Source: an archaeon (GTDB taxonomy: Archaea; Altiarchaeota; Altiarchaeia; IMC4; QMZM01). From it: a stretch of 12,002 nucleotides of DNA. The DNA lies in the NCBI GenBank assembly GCA_029933895.1, contig JAOZNG010000011.1, positions 1 to 12,002 on the forward strand, in the 5' to 3' direction. Shown one piece after another: positions 7,455-12,002 of the stretch (position 1 is its first letter; the number at the start of each line of letters is the position of its first letter). The translations under genes were made by a program, and so were the position numbers. Below the pieces are notes generated by a model. It saw only the letters and a program-made list of their open reading frames with translations. It made no database searches and was not told where the DNA came from.

Positions 7455-7463
7455 AAGAACATA

Positions 7464-7470
7464 TTTATAT
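7464..7470 (+). promoter_or_regulatory. TATA box for the glycosyltransferase operon
   Basis: TTTATAT is centred about 64 nt before the ATG at 7531. With standard archaeal spacing, transcription would start near 7492 and leave a leader of about 39 nt. No equally good box is seen before the three following genes, which agrees with a single transcript. Confidence 0.45.
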
Positions 7471-7530
7471 CGGACTAAACAATAATGTATTGCCTGCACT
7501 GTTTATTTGCATGGAAACAGATAGTTAAAC

Positions 7531-8772
7531 ATGAATATAGTATACCTAAGTCTTGTTTACACTGTATGGTTCATGTCCACCTACTTTATCATATTATATC
7601 TCCTGATTTTCATACAAAAAAGGTCTGTTTTCTATAAAAACATTGAATTAAAAGAAGGGAAGCCTAAAATAACCGTAATCCTTCCCGCATTCAACGAAGA
7701 AGATACCATAAAGGCGAGCATTCACTCACTTCTATCCATGGATTATCCACAGGAGAGGCTAGAGATTATTCTGGTAAACGACGGCTCCACCGACCGAACA
7801 GGGGAGGTGATGGAAGAATACAGGGACGTGGAAAACATAACTGTTGTAAACAACAAAGTCAATCAAGGGAAGGCTAGATGCCTGAACAAGGGTCTGGAGC
7901 TATCCAGGAGCAGGTACATAGCCTGCATGGACTCAGACAGCAGGATAAAACCGGATGCGATAGAAAAAAGTTTGGGATTTTTTAGAGACCCGGATGTGGG
8001 GGCAGTAACCATCAGAATCGACGTCCACGAGCCAAGAACTCTGCTGGAGAAAATCATCGGGGTTGAATACGCTATCGGATTATCTCTCACCCTGAAAGCA
8101 CTGTCATATATAAACAGCATACACGTAACCCCCGGACCCTTCAGCATATACCGTAGCGATGTTTTAAGGGAGATGGGTGGATTCGATGAGGAAAGCATCA
8201 CAGAAGACCTGGAAATAGCATACCGCTTGCAAGAACACGGGTACAGGATAGAAAACTGCCTCTCCACCAGAGTCTATACCACAGTCCCCAGAGACCTGAA
8301 ATCCCTCTACAACCAGAGGATCAGGTGGTATTCAGGAGCCCTCCAAACTGTCTATAAATACAAGAAGCTGATGTTTAATCGGGAAAACGGGTGTTTTGGC
8401 ATGTTCTTCCTCCCCTTCAATTATGGGGTCATACTCCTGGGATTGATTTTGTTCCTATCCTCATTATACATGACATCATCCAACATATACACCAGGGTAT
8501 CGTATCTAGGGTTTATAGACTATGACCTGATGTCACTAATAAATTTCGAGGTTATAGACCCGTTGGCTATCAGCATATTATATCTATTCGCGGTGTCATC
8601 TATAGGAGCCAGCATAGTTTTAACCCTGGTCAGCTTTAGGGTATTGCACAAAAACATTAAAAAAAACCTCACAGGCCTGGTTGGATTCATCCTGTTCTTT
8701 ATACTGTACCAGGTATTCTGGCTGGGGTCCTTTTATTCAGTGCTCTTCAACAGGGAGATAAAATGGAGGTAA
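7531..8772 (+). CDS. Membrane family-2 glycosyltransferase (processive type)
   Basis: A 413-residue inverting GT2 enzyme of the hyaluronan/cellulose/poly-GlcNAc synthase type. An N-terminal membrane helix (about 5-28) precedes a cytoplasmic catalytic domain with ILPAFNEED, D84 in VNDGSTDRT, the metal-binding DSDS (D134, D136), the probable catalytic-base motif TED (224-226), and QRIRW (262-266), the QxxRW motif linked to processive polymer synthesis. Three or so C-terminal helices follow (about 292-315, 346-370 and 382-405). It should transfer sugars from a nucleotide or lipid-linked donor at the membrane; donor and product are unknown. It is the first gene of the operon and overlaps the next gene by 10 bp. 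A second, different GT2 lies two genes on. Confidence 0.9.
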   Translation: MNIVYLSLVYTVWFMSTYFIILYLLIFIQKRSVFYKNIELKEGKPKITVILPAFNEEDTIKASIHSLLSMDYPQERLEIILVNDGSTDRTGEVMEEYRDVENITVVNNKVNQGKARCLNKGLELSRSRYIACMDSDSRIKPDAIEKSLGFFRDPDVGAVTIRIDVHEPRTLLEKIIGVEYAIGLSLTLKALSYINSIHVTPGPFSIYRSDVLREMGGFDEESITEDLEIAYRLQEHGYRIENCLSTRVYTTVPRDLKSLYNQRIRWYSGALQTVYKYKKLMFNRENGCFGMFFLPFNYGVILLGLILFLSSLYMTSSNIYTRVSYLGFIDYDLMSLINFEVIDPLAISILYLFAVSSIGASIVLTLVSFRVLHKNIKKNLTGLVGFILFFILYQVFWLGSFYSVLFNREIKWR

Positions 8773-9461
8773 ACAGAAGACTTTTCTTAACCGCGGGCAT
8801 AATAACTGCATTGATATTCACAAGCATCTACAGCCTGAACCTCATATTAGGGGATAAGAGAGAAGACGCTATATTAAACAGGATGGAGGAAATAAACGAG
8901 GAATTCAGTGAAATGCAGACCATCACCTACCTAATGAGGGTCTATGGGGAAAACATCACCTGCATCGCCTTGAGGGAGCAGATGAGCTACTTGGACGAGA
9001 AGATATGGAAGCTTGGGGAGAAGATAGACTCGTACAGGAAAGTCACGGAAGAATTCAGCAGCGACCCCTTCTACATAAACCAGAAAAAGAGATTCAACCG
9101 CCAGGAGGTGGTATATCTAACGATGATGAGGGATATGAAAGAGAAATGCGGGATAGATCAGCTTATAGTATTGTATTTCTACGGTAAATGCGATGAAAAC
9201 GGTAAATGCGATGAACAAAGCTTTGTTTTAACATACATCAACAAAAAAATAGACCCCGAGATAGCACTCTACAGCTTCGACACCGATTTAGATCTACCAT
9301 CCATCGACATCCTGAAGACCATCTACAACATCACAGAGCTACCAGCTATCGTGGTAGAAGATGAAACCTATGAAGGCTTCCATGACAGAGGAAAGCTGGA
9401 GGAGATACTCTGCAGCCACCAAAACTTATCAATCTGTAAACCAGATAAACAGGTAAAATGA
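8763..9461 (+). CDS. Membrane-anchored thioredoxin-like protein with a CX5C motif
   Basis: A 232-residue protein with one N-terminal membrane helix (about 7-29) and a charged, probably coiled-coil region (31-130). A C-terminal domain follows that looks thioredoxin-like: strand LIVLYFY, two cysteines (C143, C149), a helix, ALYSFDTDLDLPSIDILKTIYNI, the cis-Pro-like LPAIVV, and EGF. Related archaeal proteins usually carry CxxC here; this one has C-Asp-Glu-Asn-Gly-Lys-C, created by a visible duplication. The topology suggests the domain faces outside the cell, where it might handle disulfides. Its ATG overlaps the first glycosyltransferase (GGGAG lies 5 nt upstream), and its stop overlaps the second as ATGA, so all three are translationally coupled. 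Fold assignment is moderate; redox activity is unproven, since CX5C is not a standard active site. Confidence 0.7.
   Translation: MEVNRRLFLTAGIITALIFTSIYSLNLILGDKREDAILNRMEEINEEFSEMQTITYLMRVYGENITCIALREQMSYLDEKIWKLGEKIDSYRKVTEEFSSDPFYINQKKRFNRQEVVYLTMMRDMKEKCGIDQLIVLYFYGKCDENGKCDEQSFVLTYINKKIDPEIALYSFDTDLDLPSIDILKTIYNITELPAIVVEDETYEGFHDRGKLEEILCSHQNLSICKPDKQVK
9183..9215. repeat. In-frame 15-bp direct duplication inside the thioredoxin-like gene
   Basis: GGTAAATGCGATGAA occurs at 9183-9197 and identically at 9201-9215, separated by AAC. It encodes Gly-Lys-Cys-Asp-Glu twice, at the position where a thioredoxin-like active site is expected. Perfect identity at nucleotide level points to a recent duplication. 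Confidence 0.9.
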
Positions 9462-10735
9462 TCTACTCCGTACTCATGATATTCCTGGGTGCTATGATTC
9501 TATTAAACAGCTCCTGGATACTGCTGCTTGTGCTCCCACGGGAAAAAACAACAGATAGAGAGAATATTTACCCCAGCCTTTCCATCGTTATACCAGCATA
9601 CAATGAAGAGAAATCAATAAAATCCACTCTGGAAAGCGCCCTGGAGGCAGGTTATCCCGGCGATAAAGAGATACTTGTGGTGGATGATGGGAGTACAGAC
9701 CACACTAGTTCCATAGTGAGGTCAATGGCTAGGAAACATGAAAACATCAGGCTGTTGAGGGGAAGCCACTCTGGTAAATCCAGCGCCATGAACCGCGGTT
9801 CCAGAGAGGCTGGAAACGATATCATATTGATGCTGGACGCTGACTCCAGGCTGGATCCTGGGGCATTGAAGGTGATAGTTAAACCCTTTTATGATGAGGA
9901 GGTAGGTGCTGTATCAGGCATAATAAGAGCAGCGGACAACAACAATCCATTGACCTGGTTTCAGGATTTTGAATACGTACTCTCCTCCTGCTGGAGATAC
10001 ATCTGCAACAAACTAGACGGCACCTACATCCTGCCTGGCTTCTCCGCATACCGGAAAACAGCCCTAGAGGATATAGGAGGCTTCAGCTGTGACACCCTGT
10101 GTGAGGACTTCGACGTGGGCTTGAAGCTGAAGAAGGCAGGCTATATGCTCAAAATGTCCACTGCTAGGATATACACCAACGTACCGCAAACCCTTAATGC
10201 GCTTATTAAGCAAAGAACCAGGTGGAGCAAAGGCACCATCCAGGTATTGAAGAAACACATAGACACCCCCTTCAACACCAGATACGGTGCTATTGGCTTA
10301 TATGGAGTACCCACCCAGATATATTGGTACGTGCACGGGTGCTTCTGCCTGCCCATAACACTATACCAGATATTCAACGGCTACGCTGAATACTTCATAG
10401 CATACAAAAACTACCTCTCAATGGATGTATTCATGTACTTTTTCTCCTGGATATCAATCTACGGCATGCTTGATTACATACTCAAGACATTCATTGGGGA
10501 ATATACGTTCACGTTATTATTCAGTCTCTCCTTTTTCTCCTTTACCTTAGGGTTGATATATAACATAGCAGCCATATTAAGGATATCCAGGCTTGACTGG
10601 AAATACCTTTTCGTGATATTCTTCTTTTTCCCCTATTCCATGTTCATGTTAACAGTGCATATTGCAGCTGGATTGCAGGAGACAGTCTCAGGAAGGAAAA
10701 ACAGCAGCGTTAATATATGGGAGAAACATATTTAG
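9458..10735 (+). CDS. Membrane family-2 glycosyltransferase (processive type), second copy
   Basis: A 425-residue GT2 enzyme laid out like the first one but clearly diverged. An N-terminal helix (about 5-27) is followed by the catalytic domain with VIPAYNEEKS, D76/D77 in VVDDGSTDHT, and DADS (D127, D129). The base motif reads CED (215-217) instead of the common TED, keeping the Asp. QRTRW is at 252-256. After a Gly/Tyr-rich loop, about four C-terminal helices follow (about 285-305, 322-342, 350-374 and 382-405). It is inferred to act at the cytoplasmic membrane face and extrude or extend a glycan; its substrate is unknown. The ATGA overlap with the thioredoxin-like gene shows tight coupling, and the polyprenol-kinase-like gene begins 12 bp later. 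Confidence 0.9.
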   Translation: MIYSVLMIFLGAMILLNSSWILLLVLPREKTTDRENIYPSLSIVIPAYNEEKSIKSTLESALEAGYPGDKEILVVDDGSTDHTSSIVRSMARKHENIRLLRGSHSGKSSAMNRGSREAGNDIILMLDADSRLDPGALKVIVKPFYDEEVGAVSGIIRAADNNNPLTWFQDFEYVLSSCWRYICNKLDGTYILPGFSAYRKTALEDIGGFSCDTLCEDFDVGLKLKKAGYMLKMSTARIYTNVPQTLNALIKQRTRWSKGTIQVLKKHIDTPFNTRYGAIGLYGVPTQIYWYVHGCFCLPITLYQIFNGYAEYFIAYKNYLSMDVFMYFFSWISIYGMLDYILKTFIGEYTFTLLFSLSFFSFTLGLIYNIAAILRISRLDWKYLFVIFFFFPYSMFMLTVHIAAGLQETVSGRKNSSVNIWEKHI

Positions 10736-10747
10736 TGGCACACTGAA

Positions 10748-11356
10748 ATGGAGACAGAATATTTTTTCGAGGTGAAGAGACAACTGGTGCATTTGATACT
10801 TGGAGTATGCATAACCCTTGGAGTCTATGTCCTGGAGCCGCTGGCAGGTAAACTGATTGTCCTGCCGTTGATTCTCTCTGTGGTTGTTATGCTCGCACTT
10901 CCCAGGATTGGGAGAGAGCTGAGGATACACAACCACCTGCTCTTCCACTTCGAAAGGCCCAAGGATATACAGCATTTCCCTTACAGGGGGGCGATATTCT
11001 ATTGCCTGGGGATTACGCCAGCCATTCTTTTGCTGGACATTAACACCGCCTGCGCAATAATAGCTGTATTAAGCATAGGAGACTCCACCTCTACCATAGT
11101 AGGTAGAAGATATGGGAGACATAAGATAGGGCATAAGAGCCTTGAGGGATTCCTTGCATTTATATTCTTCTCCTTCTTCGGCGCAGTGGTTTTCCTGCCA
11201 GACAGCCGTGTTAAGGCAGCCATGTTGGCATTACTTGGTGGCCTGACGGAATTATCCAACATCCGGCACAACCACCCCCTGGTGGATGATAACCTCCTTG
11301 TGCCTGTGGCGCTGACCCTGGTTGTTTTACTAACCCAGACACCCCCATTTATGTAA
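10748..11356 (+). CDS. Dolichol/polyprenol (or diacylglycerol/phytol) kinase family membrane protein
   Basis: A 202-residue, highly hydrophobic protein with about five or six membrane helices. It carries the motifs of the CTP-dependent SEC59/DGK1/phytol kinase family: KRQLVHL near the N-terminus, SIGDSTSTIVGRRYGRHKIG (110-128, with G111-D112-S113), HKSLEG (129-134), and the terminal DDNLLVPV (180-187). Members phosphorylate isoprenoid or diacyl lipid alcohols from CTP. Archaea use dolichyl-phosphate-type carriers for glycans, so a polyprenol kinase that regenerates the carrier fits its place 12 bp after two membrane glycosyltransferases. The lipid substrate cannot be read from sequence. It is the last gene of the operon; the tRNA gene begins 31 bp beyond its stop. 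Confidence 0.85.
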   Translation: METEYFFEVKRQLVHLILGVCITLGVYVLEPLAGKLIVLPLILSVVVMLALPRIGRELRIHNHLLFHFERPKDIQHFPYRGAIFYCLGITPAILLLDINTACAIIAVLSIGDSTSTIVGRRYGRHKIGHKSLEGFLAFIFFSFFGAVVFLPDSRVKAAMLALLGGLTELSNIRHNHPLVDDNLLVPVALTLVVLLTQTPPFM

Positions 11357-11387
11357 ACCTAATACCAAATATTTTAAATCTGGTTCA

Positions 11388-11465
<78 letters not shown>

Positions 11466-11467
11466 CG

Positions 11468-11491
11468 CCCTTTCTTTTGTAAAAGAAAGGG
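11468..11491. repeat. 11-bp perfect inverted repeat just after tRNA-Arg
   Basis: CCCTTTCTTTT and AAAAGAAAGGG flank a 2-nt centre, giving a strong hairpin (realistically 9 bp with a 6-nt loop) five bases beyond the tRNA. It may shape the tRNA trailer or help end its transcript, though no clear T-run follows. It may also be the end of a small insertion. Confidence 0.6.
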
Positions 11492-11498
11492 TAGGTTA

Positions 11499-11523
11499 CC
11501 CAAAGAAAAACAATTACTTTGGG
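11499..11523. repeat. Second hairpin in the tRNA-purP spacer
   Basis: CCCAAAG at 11499-11505 pairs with CTTTGGG at 11517-11523 across an A-rich loop. Its left arm overlaps another small palindrome (GGGTA at 11489-11493 with TACCC at 11497-11501), so alternative folds are possible. Function unknown. Confidence 0.45.
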
Positions 11524-11535
11524 AAAAAAAAGTAA

Positions 11536-11618
11536 GGATCGGATGGGTTGCCTTTCCTGGTCAGGAGACTGGGTATAAAGGCGGGGAAAGCACCCTTATT
11601 TCGTAACCCACCGGGTCC
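11536..11618 (+). other. Long imperfect hairpin in the tRNA-purP spacer (possible structured RNA or mobile relic)
   Basis: Bases 11536-11551 and 11603-11618 pair over 16 positions with two mismatches and two G-T pairs. Inside them CTTTCC (11552-11557) pairs with GGAAAG (11585-11590), leaving an inner loop that contains CCTGGTCAGG. The right arm includes the tRNA 3'-end copy. No known RNA family was recognised: no C/D boxes, H/ACA end, SRP or RNase P core. If the purP TATA box at 11574-11580 is used, only the right part is transcribed from it. Confidence 0.4.
11574..11580 (+). promoter_or_regulatory. Likely purP TATA box
   Basis: TATAAAG is centred about 95 nt before the purP ATG. Transcription would begin near 11600-11603 and give a leader of about 70 nt carrying the 11623-11644 hairpin. 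The box lies inside the segment bounded by the two tRNA 3'-end copies. Confidence 0.5.
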
Positions 11619-11622
11619 GCTG

Positions 11623-11644
11623 TCAAGCCTATAGAGAGGCTTGA
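11623..11644 (+). promoter_or_regulatory. Stem-loop in the purP leader
   Basis: TCAAGCCT and AGGCTTGA form a perfect 8-bp stem with the 6-nt loop ATAGAG, followed by an A-rich run. It lies between the predicted purP start site and its ribosome-binding site (GGTGG at 11661-11665). It could control purP translation or stability, or be an operator. It does not resemble a purine riboswitch. Confidence 0.45.
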
Positions 11645-11671
11645 TCCAAAAAAAAGAATAGGTGGTTTAGT

Positions 11672-12002
11672 ATGTTAGATAGGAGAGTTGTGTTCGATAA
11701 CCTAGGGAGGTATGATCCAGGTAAGATCAAGATCGGTGTATTAGCCTCGCACTCGGCCCTGGATGTGGCTGACGGGGCAATAGAGGAGGGGTTCAGGACC
11801 AAACTCTACTGCCAGAAAGGCAGGGAGAAAACATACACAGACTACTTTAAATCCAGGAGGGTGGATGGAGAAGTAGTTAGGGGCATAGTGGATGAATACA
11901 GGATCTACGACAGGTTCTCTGAAATAATAGAGGATAGAGAGCAGGAGAAGATGTTGGAAGAGAACATCCTGTTCGTGCCTAACAGATCCTTCACGTCATA
12001 CG
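11672..12002 (+). CDS. purP: Formate-dependent AICAR formyltransferase PurP (partial, C-terminus beyond window)
   Basis: The frame is open from the ATG at 11672 to the window edge (110 residues). The start MLDRRVVFDNLGRYDPGKIKIGVLASHSALDVADGAIEEGFRTKLYCQKGREKTY, with IGVLASHSALDV as its core, is typical of PurP. This archaeal ATP-grasp enzyme forms FAICAR from AICAR, formate and ATP in the penultimate step of IMP synthesis, replacing the folate-dependent PurH transformylase. IVDEYRIYDRF, EDREQEKMLEENILFVPNRSFTSY follows as expected. AGGTGG, 6-11 nt upstream, is a good Shine-Dalgarno site. The ATP-grasp domain lies outside the window, so paralogues of the family cannot be excluded. Confidence 0.88.
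   Translation, partial: MLDRRVVFDNLGRYDPGKIKIGVLASHSALDVADGAIEEGFRTKLYCQKGREKTYTDYFKSRRVDGEVVRGIVDEYRIYDRFSEIIEDREQEKMLEENILFVPNRSFTSY

Noticed and set aside
9183..9215. A tandem repeat suggesting a repeat array or CRISPR
   Set aside because: There are only two units, in frame within a coding gene, so it is a local duplication and not an array.
11536..11618. A second tRNA gene after tRNA-Arg
   Set aside because: Only the T loop and 3' acceptor half resemble a tRNA. The T stem does not pair (CTTAT against CCCAC), and no anticodon arm of the right size is found.

Overview
This window looks archaeal and most like a euryarchaeote in the broad sense. The strongest indicators are a PurP-type formate-dependent AICAR formyltransferase, an archaeal SRP54, a NucS/EndoMS mismatch endonuclease, a polyprenol-kinase-like membrane protein, TATA-box promoters about 25 bp ahead of likely transcript starts, and heavy use of AGA/AGG (Arg) and ATA (Ile) codons. 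The lineage cannot be fixed from the sequence. An uncultivated or deep-branching group is possible but unproven.

Bases 1-5147 form a chemosensory locus arranged around a divergent promoter region (2636-2788). Leftward run a ParA-type ATPase, a soluble chemoreceptor with two HAMP-like segments and no membrane helix, and cheW (cut by the window edge). Rightward run cheY, a compact cheA without a P2 domain, and a DUF192 gene that overlaps the end of cheA by four bases. Together these make the core of a cytoplasmic chemosensory array: receptor, CheW coupling protein, CheA kinase and CheY response regulator. The ParA-like protein is a plausible positioning factor for it. No cheB, cheR, cheC, cheD, cheF or archaellum gene is visible here.

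Bases 5183-7372 hold two convergent housekeeping genes: nucS (mismatch-directed double-strand cleavage) and srp54 (signal recognition particle GTPase). SRP54 has an unusual G3 motif, and its promoter region carries a perfect 10-bp inverted repeat.

Bases 7531-11356 look like one rightward operon: a membrane family-2 glycosyltransferase, a membrane-anchored thioredoxin-like protein, a second membrane family-2 glycosyltransferase, and a dolichol/polyprenol kinase-like membrane protein. Neighbouring genes overlap or lie within 12 bp of each other. The set suggests a surface or lipid-linked glycan pathway whose product cannot be told from sequence.

Bases 11388-12002 hold a tRNA-Arg(TCT), a structured 209-bp spacer, and the start of purP. 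The last 22 nt around the tRNA 3' end (T loop to acceptor stem) recur as an imperfect copy (19/22) 157 bp downstream. The segment between the copies contains hairpins and the likely purP TATA box, so it resembles a tiny insertion or att-like duplication at a tRNA gene.

No stretch longer than 300 bases lacks a gene. No CRISPR array, rRNA or insertion sequence was seen.
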